The notes: generated by a model not told the origin, from the sequence alone. A stretch of DNA of 64,000 bases from Hoeflea ulvae (GCF_026619435.1 NZ_JAOVZQ010000001.1:3293501-3357500), one strand, 5' to 3'. Counted from the stretch's first letter, positions 19,062 through 29,906 are shown. Numbers and translations: made by a program.

Positions 19062-19094
19062 GGAGTTAGGATTGCGCGAGCGCCCCAAAAACCA

Positions 19095-19122
19095 AAAACG
19101 CCGGAGTTTCCTCCGGCGTTTT
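19095..19122 (-). terminator. Rho-independent terminator of the DAHP synthase gene
   Basis: A perfect 12-bp stem, AAAACGCCGGAG / CTCCGGCGTTTT, with loop TTTC lies 32 bp beyond the stop. The A run on the plus strand gives a U tract for the minus-strand transcript. Confidence 0.85.
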
Positions 19123-19153
19123 CATACCAATATCAGTCAGGTGCGACCAAAGA

Positions 19154-20528
<1,375 letters not shown>

Positions 20529-20648
20529 GTCGTTCACCGTGTTGGCCGGGCGGTCACCCGGCAGTTTTGCGGGATTGAGCCCGCTGATTGATCGATTTGA
20601 CCGGGCTTATAACGATCAATTGACCGCCTGCAAACCCGGGAATGCGAA

Positions 20649-21335
20649 TCAGCTTCCGGTTGGCCGCCGGCGCCGGCCCAGCGACAGCTCGAACAGCTCG
20701 ATTTCGGCCGGCGAAAGCGTCACCGCGCGCGGATAGAGCGGCGCGTGCCGGTCCTCGTGGATTTCGGTGTGAAAGGCGTCGGTTTCGGCGACGAAGCGGT
20801 GCACGCCTTCCGCCCCGAATTCGCGCAAGAAACCCTGCATCACCGCATCGAGATAGGAGCGCAGGATCGGCGAAGGCCCTTCGGCCCGCGGGTGCTCGGG
20901 ACGCGCCTCATAGACATGCAGGCTGAAATCCGGCGCAGCGGCAACCCCGGTCACTGCCGGCAGGTGGTCCGGACCGAATTCGAGGTCGGCAAGCACGATG
21001 TCGCGGCGGTGATAGCGGAATTCGCGGGCATCGATGGCGGGCAGATTGGCGGCAAAATCAATCACCAAGAGCCCGTCGATAAAGCTTTCCGGCGCGCGCT
21101 CGGCGGTCAGCATCGACGGCGTCAGCGTGTGACCGGTTCCGGCGACGGCGTCGTGTTCCATCACCGGACGCGGCCGCCAGGTCCGGCGCCAGCCTTTCAG
21201 CCGGGCCGGCCAGGCTGCAAGGATTTCGGTGCGCAGAGTGGCGTGGTTGACCAGCGAGCCATAGCCGAAATAGCCGACCAGGTCTTTTGACCCGGCAAGG
21301 TGTTTGAGATCGGCGATGGAAGGCTGTGATGACAT
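20649..21335 (-). CDS. Gamma-glutamylcyclotransferase-like protein
   Basis: The 228-residue protein has the GGCT-fold signature YFGYGSLVN near residue 21, where the glycine-rich loop binds the gamma-glutamyl group. It continues with a beta-barrel region (IDGLLVIDFAANLPAIDARE and RRDIVL). Family members release 5-oxoproline from gamma-glutamyl compounds, or are uncharacterised GGCT/AIG2-like proteins. The alpha-helical C-terminal part (RSYLDAVMQGFLREFG) is longer than in the minimal family. Monocistronic; it diverges from the aldehyde dehydrogenase gene. Confidence 0.8.
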   Translation of the reverse strand: MSSQPSIADLKHLAGSKDLVGYFGYGSLVNHATLRTEILAAWPARLKGWRRTWRPRPVMEHDAVAGTGHTLTPSMLTAERAPESFIDGLLVIDFAANLPAIDAREFRYHRRDIVLADLEFGPDHLPAVTGVAAAPDFSLHVYEARPEHPRAEGPSPILRSYLDAVMQGFLREFGAEGVHRFVAETDAFHTEIHEDRHAPLYPRAVTLSPAEIELFELSLGRRRRPTGS

Positions 21336-21564
21336 GATGGTCCCGGGCCTGGAAGTGCCGCATGGGCAGCGATGGCGTTGTCACAGAAATGGGGTGTGAA
21401 ACGCCCGATGTCAAAGCCGTACCGATGCTGACCGGCTGCAGGGACGGCGTCAGACGCCCCTCGTCCGGTCAAAAAGCGCGAACGCGCTTGAGTTGAAGAC
21501 GGCCGCAGTGCGACATAGATGTGAAGCAGAATGATCCTGTCCCTCCGATTGCAGGCAGACCCGC

Positions 21565-23004
21565 ATGACCCAGACGCCCGAGACCCAGACTCCAGAGCCC
21601 GAGACGCCCGAGATTCCCGAGACCCAGTCGCCGGAGGCACAGATTCCCGGCATGATGGCCGGTCTGCGCGCCACATTCGAAAGCCGGGCGACCCGGCCGA
21701 TCGAATGGCGCCGGGCGCAGTTGCAGCGCTTGAGCGCGATGATCAAGGACAATGAGGCCGAGATCCTGGCGGCGCTGAAGGCGGATCTCGGCCGTTCGGC
21801 CAATGAATCGCGGCTGGTCGAGACCAACACGCTGCAAGGCGAGATCAGCCATGTGCTCAGGCATCTCAAGCGCTGGATGCGGCCGCAGCGGGTGCCGACG
21901 CCGCTGACCAACCAGCCCGGCCGCTCGGAGATCATGTCCGAGCCGCTGGGCGTGGTGCTGATCATGGCGCCGTGGAACTACCCGGTCTATCTGGTCGGGA
22001 TGCCGCTGATCGGGGCGATTGCGGCGGGCAATTGCGCGGTGCTCAAACCCTCGGAGATTTCCGCCAATACCTCAAAGCTGCTGGCGCGGCTGATCCCCTC
22101 TTATATGGATGCCGAGGCGATCAGGGTTGTCGAAGGCGATGCCGACACCGCCAATCAACTGCTGCAGCAACGGTTCGACCATATCTTCTTCACCGGCAGT
22201 GCGGCGATCGGCAGGATCGTGATGGAAGCGGCGGCGAAACATCTCACCCCGGTGACGCTGGAGCTTGGCGGCAAGAGCCCCTGCATCGTCACCCCCGATT
22301 GCGATCTCGAGGTTGCTGCACGGCGGGTGGCCTGGGGCAAGTTTCTCAATGCCGGCCAGACCTGCGTTGCGCCGGACCATGTGCTGGCGCACGAGAGCGT
22401 GGCCGGGGACTTCGTCACCCGTCTCAAAGCCGCGACGAAACGCTTTTACGGTGATGACCCGAAGGCCAGCCCGGATTATCCGCGCATCATCAATGACAGG
22501 CATTTTGCCCGGGTCAGCCGGCTGATCGCCGACGGCACGGTGGAATGCGGCGGCGACACCGAGCCGGCCTCGCGCTACATCGCGCCGACCATCCTCACCG
22601 GCGTCGATCCGGCCTCGGACGTGATGAGCCAGGAGATCTTTGGCCCGGTGCTGCCGGTGATCACCTATGCGAACATCGACGAGGCGATCGGCTTTGTCAG
22701 CGCCCGGCCGAAACCGCTGGCGCTCTATCTGTTTTGCAATGACGGCGAGACCCGCGACCGGGTGCTGAGCGAGACCAGTTCGGGCGGCGCGGTGATCAAT
22801 GACGTGGTCACCCATCTGGCGGTGCCGGAACTGCCCTTTGGCGGGGTCGGCGCCAGCGGCATGGGCGCCTGCCATGGCCGTGCCTCGTTCGACACATTCA
22901 GCCATGCCAAGGGCGTGCTGACCAAGTCGGAGAGATTCGAGGTGAAACTGCGCTATGCCCCGTTTACGGCGCTGAAATCACGGCTGATCCGGCTGGTGAG
23001 CTGA
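21565..23004 (+). CDS. Aldehyde dehydrogenase, class 3-like
   Basis: The 479-residue NAD(P)-dependent aldehyde dehydrogenase resembles the class 3/coniferyl-aldehyde group. It shows VVLIMAPWNYP, the nucleotide-binding FTGSAAIGRIV, general base LELGGKSP, and the catalytic cysteine in NAGQTCVAPDH. The N-terminal 25 residues are an unusual Thr/Pro/Glu repeat (TPETQTPEPETPE), so the start might lie a few codons later. The ATG at 21565 follows a purine-poor leader with no clear Shine-Dalgarno. The substrate is not evident. Confidence 0.9.
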   Translation: MTQTPETQTPEPETPEIPETQSPEAQIPGMMAGLRATFESRATRPIEWRRAQLQRLSAMIKDNEAEILAALKADLGRSANESRLVETNTLQGEISHVLRHLKRWMRPQRVPTPLTNQPGRSEIMSEPLGVVLIMAPWNYPVYLVGMPLIGAIAAGNCAVLKPSEISANTSKLLARLIPSYMDAEAIRVVEGDADTANQLLQQRFDHIFFTGSAAIGRIVMEAAAKHLTPVTLELGGKSPCIVTPDCDLEVAARRVAWGKFLNAGQTCVAPDHVLAHESVAGDFVTRLKAATKRFYGDDPKASPDYPRIINDRHFARVSRLIADGTVECGGDTEPASRYIAPTILTGVDPASDVMSQEIFGPVLPVITYANIDEAIGFVSARPKPLALYLFCNDGETRDRVLSETSSGGAVINDVVTHLAVPELPFGGVGASGMGACHGRASFDTFSHAKGVLTKSERFEVKLRYAPFTALKSRLIRLVS

Positions 23005-23118
23005 GCCGGGCAGCGGCGGACACAGCCAAATCAACCGGCGGGCTTTGACACATATCAAGGCCGCGATGTCTGCCGGTGCTATGGCTAAACCATGCAACAA
23101 GCCAGCGGAGAAACGCAG

Positions 23119-23745
23119 ATGAGCGGACAGTCAGCCTATTCCAACACCACCGAAGCCGTCGGCGTGTTCCACACGGCCGAAGACCTGCAGGCCGCGATCG
23201 ACGATCTGCTGTCCCAGGGGTTCAACCGCATGGATCTGAGCATCCTGGCCTCGGAAACGGCGATCGAGGACAAGCTGCATGAAGCCTATGTCCCGGCCAA
23301 AAAACTCGAGGACCGGGTCGAGGTGCCGACCACGGCCTTCGTGTCGACCGAATCCATCGGCGACGCCATGGGCGCGGTGATCGGGGTGCTGGTCTATGTG
23401 CCGGCAATGATCGGGGCTGCCGCCGTGGTGGCCTCGGGCGGCGCGCTGGCGGCGGCGGCCACGGCGGCGCTGATTGCCGGCGGCGTCGGCGGATCGATCG
23501 GCACGGTGATGGCCGGGCTGATCGGCGCGGCCAAGGCCGAGGAGATCGAACAGCATCTGCAGGCCGGCGGGTTGCTGCTGTGGGTCCGCACCCGCGACGA
23601 GCAGCACGAGGAACGCGCGCTCGGCATCCTCAAGGGCCACAATGGCGACGGCGTTCACCTCCACACCCTGCCCTCGCTGGTCGGAACCGGCTACACTGCG
23701 CCGATCGAGGACGTCGTTGACGTCGACATGGCCAAATCCGAATGA
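23119..23745 (+). CDS. General-stress-protein-17M-like membrane protein
   Basis: From ATG 23119, with GGAGA upstream, the product is 208 residues. The N-terminus has the pattern of the stress protein 17M-like domain (AVGVFHTAEDLQAAIDDLLS, then NRMDLSILAS). Two hydrophobic Gly/Ala-rich helices follow (AVIGVLVYVPAMIGAAAVV; AAATAALIAGGVGGSIGTV). A second soluble part, EEIEQHLQAGGLLLWVRTRD, ends the protein. Function unknown; association with the membrane and stress is an inference from the family name. It lies 7 bp before trxC and is likely co-transcribed with it. Confidence 0.8.
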   Translation: MSGQSAYSNTTEAVGVFHTAEDLQAAIDDLLSQGFNRMDLSILASETAIEDKLHEAYVPAKKLEDRVEVPTTAFVSTESIGDAMGAVIGVLVYVPAMIGAAAVVASGGALAAAATAALIAGGVGGSIGTVMAGLIGAAKAEEIEQHLQAGGLLLWVRTRDEQHEERALGILKGHNGDGVHLHTLPSLVGTGYTAPIEDVVDVDMAKSE

Positions 23746-23752
23746 GACCCGC

Positions 23753-24193
23753 ATGAGCGACCCGATTCACATCGTCTGCCCGAAATGCCAGGCGAAAAAC
23801 CGCATCCCGGCACAAAAGCTCGGCGCCAAGCCCACCTGCGGCGTCTGCAAGGCGCCGCTGTTTCCGGCCACGCCGTTCGAGCTTGACGAGGCAAAGCTCA
23901 ACAAGCACCTCAAGGGCGACGAGATCCCGCTGCTGGTGGATTTCTGGGCGCCCTGGTGCGCCCCGTGCAAGGCGATGGCGCCGGCATTCGCCGAGGCGAG
24001 CCTGCAGATGGCGCCGGATCTGCGCTTTGCCAAGCTCGACACCGAACAGCACCAAAGCGTTGGCGGAAGATTCCAGATCCGCGGCATCCCGCTGATCATC
24101 CTGTTCGACAAGGGCAAGGAAGTGGCCCGCCACGCCGGAGCCATGGATTCGCGCGGGATTGTGAACTGGGTGGGGCAGTATTTACAGGGGTAG
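23753..24193 (+). CDS. trxC: Thioredoxin 2 (TrxC)
   Basis: The 146-residue protein has an N-terminal zinc ribbon (CPKCQAK and CGVCKAP, residues 9-31) and a thioredoxin domain with active site WCAPC, cis-proline in RGIPLIILF and the usual DFWAPW strand. TrxC is a cytoplasmic disulfide reductase linked to oxidative stress and zinc-dependent redox sensing. The ATG at 23753 follows the end of the preceding gene by 7 bp. Confidence 0.95.
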   Translation: MSDPIHIVCPKCQAKNRIPAQKLGAKPTCGVCKAPLFPATPFELDEAKLNKHLKGDEIPLLVDFWAPWCAPCKAMAPAFAEASLQMAPDLRFAKLDTEQHQSVGGRFQIRGIPLIILFDKGKEVARHAGAMDSRGIVNWVGQYLQG

Positions 24194-24359
24194 AGGTGAC
24201 CGGTTTGGTATGATGGCAAGTCCGGTTCTTGAGAGATCGAGAACAGGAGCTTGTGGCCCTGAGCCGACCTTCGTGTCATTACTATCCGCTCTCGCGTTGC
24301 AGCACTTGGCACCGGGCATTCGCCGCGACTGCGAGAACTAGCGTTGGCACCATGCCTGC

Positions 24360-26663
24360 CTATGCAGCTTCTGGGTCAAGAAGATCAGCAACTGCGTTCA
24401 TGCATTCGGCAAACCGTCCACGGTCCACGCGGCTCATATGATAACCTACAGACCCGAGGCCGTAGCGGTCATTTGATGGGTTTTTGGCAATCTCGCGAAG
24501 ATCATCGGCCGCCCGCTTTCGAATTTCTTCATCGATCGACCTTCCTGGGAGGCGGATGGTGAACTCGTTCTTGAGCCAAGTCACCCAGCCTGAGCCTTCC
24601 TTCCACACAGCCAAAACACAGAGCGCCGTCAAAGCACGCGCAAGAGACCCCCAGCCGGTCTGATACTTCCCTGCCTTCAATGACCAGCGAAACAAGACAT
24701 AACGTGCAGCTTCTGCAATCTCATCCTCCCCTTTGCCATGCATTTCTAGAGTGACTTCGAACAGTTGTTCAATGAACTGGAAGTTTTCTACAAATGCCAC
24801 AACTTCCTTTTCATCCGGGAGCCAGTCTAAAACATAAATAAGTCTCTTTGCATTTCGTATTAGTTCGGTTCGGTCATGATCCGAGGCAGCCGGAGCGGTG
24901 GAGGCGACAACCAAAACCTTGGTGATATGGCAAATCCAATTTATGAGGTCCAGCGCGAGGAATGATTGCTTATTCACAGCGGCCAGAAGTAGCTGCTTCT
25001 CCCCTTCGTGGATGCCGTCAGACCAAGCCGAAAGATGATCTAATATCCTCTTCGCATCGTCATCCACGGCGGGGCGCTCAATGACGGCATTGATGAGCTT
25101 CCTCAGCCCGTCGCCAAAAGTTCCGTAATCCGTAAGCGCATAGTAGGGCTTGAGATGAGCGCTATGTTGGCTCGCCAATGGCTTGTCCGCTGTGAGCAGC
25201 ACAGCATGTGCTATTGTCCGTATAGATGAACTAACCTCTTTGCTTGGGAAGTTGATATCGCGTTCCTCGCTTCTCAGCATGCTAAATGCCAAATTGGCGA
25301 GTTGCTGAACTGCTGTAGAGGTGATCGGTTCGTGACCTGGCTTTACCAACCCTAGTAGCGCGACGGTCGAGATGCTCTTGGCAATCGTTATTACGCCAAG
25401 TGCGCGACGGGCCTGAACCAGAACGAGCGCGCACTGACCGAGGAGGCGCACTCCTTCCATCAAAACATCCGGCCCGAAGGTTCGCGGTGCCCCCTCGACA
25501 ACACCGGTGAGATAAGACGCAGCCAATTGCGAGTGGCGCAGTTCCACGTTGAATTTCCTGCCGTAATCGATATGGGTGTATGTACCGCAAAGGCTCGCCA
25601 GCGTACTCATCACTTGAATAAATTGTTCCTCATCCGATCTCCCTTGCGCCGACATGGCCAACCGGCGCAGTTTCTCCAGCGTGTCTGAAATTAAGGCTTC
25701 GGTTGTAAGAGGGTTTGTAAAGAATGGATTTGAGGCGAAGAAAGTATCTCCTCGGGTGGATATATATCGCCCATTGATGCGCACTAATCCATTCAGAGCG
25801 ATGGCCGAAACGTCATATTCGCCTTGCTCCGCGTATCGCCGCGCGAACGCAAGCATATGAGACGAAGCTTCGCGAACATCGCTCTCCCATTCCGGGTGCA
25901 ACTGGAAGAACGATGCCCGCGCAATATCTCGGTTAACGCCGGGCGTGGGCCTGTTTTCGAGGAACGGGGCGAAGCGATCTGCGCGTTTTTCCCATCGGCG
26001 CATTGAGCGGTCGGCTTTATGAAGAACGATCTGCATTTGTTTGGCGGGACTTATCAGATCTAGCGCACGCTTGTAGGCGATGAAGAACAGGGCAAGCGCA
26101 GCCAGCATACACCAGCTGCTCACGATCACAGCTGGTGCAATCCACGTTTCGTCAGGCAGCAAAGCGCAGAGGCCGATGACGACTCCGAATATGAAGGTGG
26201 CTGCGAAGCTGGCTAGCAACGGCACATCGGAACTCAATCTGCGGAACAATCCAAAAGGGATGCGCGCGAAATTGAGCTGCACCGCCAGCATAACCACCGA
26301 GAAGATGATGGCGGTTGCGCCAATCAGAGACGCACCGATGCCCACAAGCAGAGAACGGAAAGCAGACAGTCTCTCTGATGCCAAGAAAAAGTGCGGTTCC
26401 AAGTTACTTTGAAGGGTAGGCGTCAGCATAATACTTGCAGCGATCAGGGAGGCGGTCACGGCAAATAGGAATATGGTGCTATGACTAAACAGCCAACGGG
26501 TAAATCTAATCCTGTGGTTGAGCAGTTTCCATTGCGATCTTGCGACGAAGCGGCTTATGCGCCTCGGAAGGCGACCAAATAATACTCTTCTACGTCTCCG
26601 CAATCGCGTGATGCGAAACCTGATGAAACCCCGTAAACAGCTAAGAATATTTCTGATCCCCAT
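24360..26663 (-). CDS. Large membrane protein with DUF2254-like N-terminus, lower GC, probably acquired
   Basis: From ATG 26663 (MGIRNILSCL) the product is 767 residues; an in-frame TTG lies two codons earlier. The N-terminus is strongly basic (RFRITRLRRRRRVLFGRLPR). Four hydrophobic helices follow, at about 60-85, 100-130, 150-170 and 175-200. The segment GASLIGATAIIFSVVMLAVQL, then LASFAATFIFG, resembles the DUF2254 family of predicted membrane proteins. The remaining 560 residues are soluble, mostly helical, and unlike anything I recognise. Base composition and codon use are clearly less GC-rich than the neighbours, and no operon partner exists. Function unknown. Confidence 0.75.
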   Translation of the reverse strand: MGIRNILSCLRGFIRFRITRLRRRRRVLFGRLPRRISRFVARSQWKLLNHRIRFTRWLFSHSTIFLFAVTASLIAASIMLTPTLQSNLEPHFFLASERLSAFRSLLVGIGASLIGATAIIFSVVMLAVQLNFARIPFGLFRRLSSDVPLLASFAATFIFGVVIGLCALLPDETWIAPAVIVSSWCMLAALALFFIAYKRALDLISPAKQMQIVLHKADRSMRRWEKRADRFAPFLENRPTPGVNRDIARASFFQLHPEWESDVREASSHMLAFARRYAEQGEYDVSAIALNGLVRINGRYISTRGDTFFASNPFFTNPLTTEALISDTLEKLRRLAMSAQGRSDEEQFIQVMSTLASLCGTYTHIDYGRKFNVELRHSQLAASYLTGVVEGAPRTFGPDVLMEGVRLLGQCALVLVQARRALGVITIAKSISTVALLGLVKPGHEPITSTAVQQLANLAFSMLRSEERDINFPSKEVSSSIRTIAHAVLLTADKPLASQHSAHLKPYYALTDYGTFGDGLRKLINAVIERPAVDDDAKRILDHLSAWSDGIHEGEKQLLLAAVNKQSFLALDLINWICHITKVLVVASTAPAASDHDRTELIRNAKRLIYVLDWLPDEKEVVAFVENFQFIEQLFEVTLEMHGKGEDEIAEAARYVLFRWSLKAGKYQTGWGSLARALTALCVLAVWKEGSGWVTWLKNEFTIRLPGRSIDEEIRKRAADDLREIAKNPSNDRYGLGSVGYHMSRVDRGRFAECMNAVADLLDPEAA

Positions 26664-27031
26664 GTGCAAGTTGTGCTTTTATGGCTCTGCACTGTCAAGT
26701 TTCTCCCCGAAGGCGTTTGTCGGCCATAGGAAAGCGTCAAGACAGGCGCATTTTGGTTTCGTGCGCCTTGCTACCGCACCGCTTCGCTCGGATGGAAGCG
26801 CGGTGAAGTATGTGTCTAAATTCAAAGCCGCTACATTGACGCCGAAAGATCGTCTGCAGTTCTTGCTACTGTGTGACTTTTCAACGTCCGCTTCCTGCAG
26901 ATGATACTTTTAGCGTTCCAAGACGCGAACTACCGCTCCCCGCCCAAAGCGACCAGGCCCGTCTTCCAGCACCCAGCCAACACGACATTATCCCTGCCCC
27001 GCAACCCACCACCTCACCCCCCTGAATCAGT
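26664..27031. other. Intergenic region upstream of the DUF2254-like gene
   Basis: These 368 bases hold no supported gene. The composition returns from AT-rich to GC-rich at about 26930. Probably it contains the promoter of the minus-strand membrane-protein gene. No integrase, tRNA or flanking direct repeat is visible. Confidence 0.4.
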
Positions 27032-27829
27032 TTACCCGAACCTCCCCGCAAGCCTCTGAAACAACGCCCTTATCCGCGCGCCCACCGGCGTCACTTGCGG
27101 CACCGGCCAGTCCACTGCGTGCTGCGGTGGCCCGAAATTCTGGTCCGCGCCAGCCGCCTTCAGCGCGGCTTCGAAAATCCGGCAATTGCGGGCGATTTCG
27201 GGGCCGATCTGTTTGGCGTCGCCATTGACGATGTCGCGGGCGGCGGCGTAGTCGAGGCCCTGGGCGGTGGCGAAATCGGCGAGCTTGCAGGGGCGGAACC
27301 AGCCTTCGATCATGCCGGAAAACGCCACATGGGCGGAGATGACGGGATCGAGGATCAGATCGTAATTTTCAGCCAGGCCGATGCGGACGCCGAAGCGGGT
27401 CTTGAGCCTTTGTTCGGCGTTGACGTAATTGCGGCGGTGGGTGAGCTGGATGTCGCCGCCGCCGACCGGGTGGCGTCCGGTCTCGTCGGGCAGCCAATAG
27501 GGTGACTTGACCCATTTCAGCCGGCCCGCGTCAAAAGCTTTCTGCAGGCGTTCGGCCGAGGTCTTGCGGTCGGGCGCAAAGGCCTCGAGCACCGGCTCCA
27601 TCCGCCCGCCGGTCTCGCGAAAGATCTGGCCGAGGGCTGCGGCGAGAAAGCTCACCGGGTGGCCTGCGGCGTACCACCGGGCCCAGACATCAAGCTTTGT
27701 CTGAAACCCTGCCCGCTGCGCCGCGCTGATCCCGTCCGGAAACAGCTGCGGATCGGTGACGCTCAGGTGATGATAGAAGGCCTTGCGGTCCAATCGCGTT
27801 ACCCCGGAGGTCTCAGACCCGCTCGCCAC
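27032..27829 (-). CDS. GH19-like lysozyme/chitinase-fold protein
   Basis: The 265-residue protein resembles glycoside hydrolase family 19 (chitinase/endolysin). ALGQIFRETGGRMEP supplies a candidate catalytic Glu, and GGGDIQLTHRRNYVNAE corresponds to the conserved GRG.IQLT..NY segment. No signal peptide is seen. The first codon is GTG 27829, overlapping the end of the glutathione reductase gene by 17 bp; a TTG a few codons later is an alternative. Cell-wall hydrolysis is inferred from the family only. A prophage origin is possible, but no other phage gene is nearby. Confidence 0.65.
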   Translation of the reverse strand: MASGSETSGVTRLDRKAFYHHLSVTDPQLFPDGISAAQRAGFQTKLDVWARWYAAGHPVSFLAAALGQIFRETGGRMEPVLEAFAPDRKTSAERLQKAFDAGRLKWVKSPYWLPDETGRHPVGGGDIQLTHRRNYVNAEQRLKTRFGVRIGLAENYDLILDPVISAHVAFSGMIEGWFRPCKLADFATAQGLDYAAARDIVNGDAKQIGPEIARNCRIFEAALKAAGADQNFGPPQHAVDWPVPQVTPVGARIRALFQRLAGRFG

Positions 27830-29201
27830 CCTTCACCCGGTAGCTGGGCTGATACATGGTCACCAGCTCTTCCGAGGCGGTGGGGTGGACGGCCATGGTG
27901 CGGTCGAAATCGTCCTTGGTGCAGCCGGCCTTCAGCACGATGCCGAGGATCTGCGCCAGTTCGCCGGCCTCGTGGCCGAGAATATGGACGCCGACCACCT
28001 TGCGGTCTTCGGCATTGACGACGATCTTCATGATCGATTTTTCGTTCCGGCCCGACAGCGTCGCCTTCATCGGGCGGAATTCGGCGCGGTAGATTTCGAG
28101 CTCGTCAAAACGTTTCGAGGCCTCGTCCTCCGACAGGCCGATGGTGCCGATCTCGGGCTGCGAGAACACCGCCGTGGCGATCAGGTCATGATCGGGCGAG
28201 GTCGGGCGGTCATGGTAGAGCGTGTCGATGAGGCACATGGCCTCGTGGATCGCCACCGGGGTGAGCTGCACCCGGTCGGTGACGTCGCCGACGGCATAAA
28301 TGCTCTCGACATTGGTGCGCGAATAGTCATCGATCAGGATCTCGCCCTTGTGGCCGGTTTCAACGCCCGCCTTGTCAAGCCCGAGGCCTTCGGTGTTGGG
28401 ATCACGGCCGAGCGCCAGCATGACCTGGTCAGCCACCAGCGCCTTGCCATTGGAGGTGTGGGCCAGCAGCCGGCCGTCCGGGCCGCGCTCGATCTTCGAA
28501 AACACCTCGTGGCAGAGGATGCGGATGCCCTTTTCCTCCATCGCCGCATGCAGCCCGCGGCGCATGTCCATGTCGAAGCGCGACATGATTTCCTTGCCGC
28601 GATAGATCAGCGTGGTTTCGACGCCCAGACCATGGAAGATATTGGCAAATTCCACCGCGATATAGCCGCCGCCGGCGATGACGATGGCCTTGGGCAGCGC
28701 ATCGAGATGGAAGGCCTCGTTGGAGCTGATGCAGAGCTCGTGGCCCGGCAGCGAGGCATGCGGATTGGGCCGTCCGCCGACGGCAATCAATATGTGTTTG
28801 GCGGTCACCGTGACGCCGGTGGCCTTGATCAGCACCGAATGTGGCCCGGTGAGTTCGGCGCGCGAGGCGATGATCTCGGCGCCGGCATTTTCCAGTCCGC
28901 GCTTGTAGAGGCCTTCGAGCCGGTCGATCTCGCGGTCCTTGTTGGCAATCAGCGTCGGCCAGTCGAAGGAGGTTTCGCCCACGCTCCAGCCAAAGCCGTG
29001 GCTGTCTTCGAAATGCTCGGCAAATTGCGAGGCATAGACAAAGAGTTTCTTCGGCACACAGCCGCGGATGACGCAGGTGCCGCCAAAGCGGAATTCCTCG
29101 GCGATGGCCACCTTCTTGCCCAGCCCGGCAGCCAGCCGCGCCGCGCGCACCCCGCCCGAACCGCCGCCAATGACAAACAGGTCAAAGTCAAATTCGGTCA
29201 T
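27813..29201 (-). CDS. gor: Glutathione-disulfide reductase
   Basis: The 462-residue FAD flavoprotein starts at ATG 29201 (MTEFDFDLFVIGGGSGG). Redox-active cysteines lie in GGTCVIRGCVPKKL. The NADPH-binding fold is at IVIAGGGYIAVEF, the second FAD segment at YAVGDVTDR, and the C-terminal catalytic HPTASEELVTM is present. It reduces GSSG with NADPH in the cytoplasm. The start was chosen because the FAD-binding motif begins immediately after it; longer in-frame sequence upstream is not family-like. Confidence 0.95.
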   Translation of the reverse strand: MTEFDFDLFVIGGGSGGVRAARLAAGLGKKVAIAEEFRFGGTCVIRGCVPKKLFVYASQFAEHFEDSHGFGWSVGETSFDWPTLIANKDREIDRLEGLYKRGLENAGAEIIASRAELTGPHSVLIKATGVTVTAKHILIAVGGRPNPHASLPGHELCISSNEAFHLDALPKAIVIAGGGYIAVEFANIFHGLGVETTLIYRGKEIMSRFDMDMRRGLHAAMEEKGIRILCHEVFSKIERGPDGRLLAHTSNGKALVADQVMLALGRDPNTEGLGLDKAGVETGHKGEILIDDYSRTNVESIYAVGDVTDRVQLTPVAIHEAMCLIDTLYHDRPTSPDHDLIATAVFSQPEIGTIGLSEDEASKRFDELEIYRAEFRPMKATLSGRNEKSIMKIVVNAEDRKVVGVHILGHEAGELAQILGIVLKAGCTKDDFDRTMAVHPTASEELVTMYQPSYRVKGGERV

Positions 29202-29284
29202 GGCGGAATTCCTTTTGGTGAATGCTGGCCGGAACGGCGGGGCCAAGGGGACTGCCCTATTTAGCCATCTCAGGGCAAAATAAA

Positions 29285-29306
29285 AGCCCGGGGACCGGCC
29301 CGGGCT
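29285..29306 (-). terminator. Rho-independent terminator of the DUF2059 gene
   Basis: On the minus strand the stem AGCCCGGG / CCCGGGCT with a 6-base loop is followed by TTTATTTT. It lies 60 bp after the stop of the DUF2059 gene and before gor. Confidence 0.8.
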
Positions 29307-29366
29307 CTCGATTTCAGGCTGCCACACGGCAAAGTGATGGCAGCATCAGCGCAAGACCCGAAAGGA

Positions 29367-29906
29367 TCAGGGCTGCTTTTCGCCTTCCACCTTGGGGCGC
29401 GCGCCGATCTTTTCCTGCAGCGCCTTGTTGGTGTTTTCGGCCAGGTCACGGCTGATTCCGGCGGACCAGATTTCAGCCGACTTGATCAGTTCGCGGGTGA
29501 CCAGCGGGCCATTGTCGATCAGCTTCTTGCCGGCATCGGAATTGTAGAAATCGGCAATTGCGGTGAGTTCTTCCTTGCTGAAGGCCCGGGCGTAGATCTG
29601 CGCGGCTTCCTTTTCCAGATCGGCGCGGCGTGGCACGATCTTGAGTGCCTCCTCGTCGATGGTCTCGCTGATGACTTCCTGCAGATCGGCATTGGCCCGG
29701 ATCAGGTTGACCTTGAGCTGCTCTGCCGATGCGGGGATCACGACATCGAACTGATCGGTGGATTTGAGCGCAGTGATGGCGGCGCGGGCGGCGGCGAGAT
29801 GGTCGTCGCTCAGTTCCTGCGCCAGGGCCGAATGGCTCGCAACGGCGAGGCTCGAGGCGACGATCATGCCCGCGCCGAAGCGCTTGAGACCGGTAAAGAT
29901 AGTCAT
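29367..29906 (-). CDS. DUF2059 exported protein
   Basis: From ATG 29906, with AGGAG 11 bases upstream, the product is 179 residues. It has a signal peptide (MTIFTGLKRFGAGMIVASSL, cleavage near SALAQ). The DUF2059 helical domain includes EEALKIVPRRADLEKEAAQI and FSKEELTAIADFYNSDAGKK, the family's most typical segment. A charged tail ends GEKQP. Function is unknown; a periplasmic location is likely. It begins 19 bp after rpiA and is probably co-transcribed with it. Confidence 0.88.
   Translation of the reverse strand: MTIFTGLKRFGAGMIVASSLAVASHSALAQELSDDHLAAARAAITALKSTDQFDVVIPASAEQLKVNLIRANADLQEVISETIDEEALKIVPRRADLEKEAAQIYARAFSKEELTAIADFYNSDAGKKLIDNGPLVTRELIKSAEIWSAGISRDLAENTNKALQEKIGARPKVEGEKQP

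Larger units (their letters stand above)
18309..19153. other. Repeat-rich intergenic region
   Basis: This region between the GFA gene and the DAHP synthase gene holds repeat C (18421-18547), a nested inverted-repeat element (18591-18789), repeat D (18928-19061) and the terminator at 19095-19122. I see no supported gene. Confidence 0.6.

Noticed and set aside
24200..27031. Genomic island with integrase and attachment site around the DUF2254-like gene
   Set aside because: I found no integrase, transposase, tRNA or flanking direct repeat, only a change in composition.
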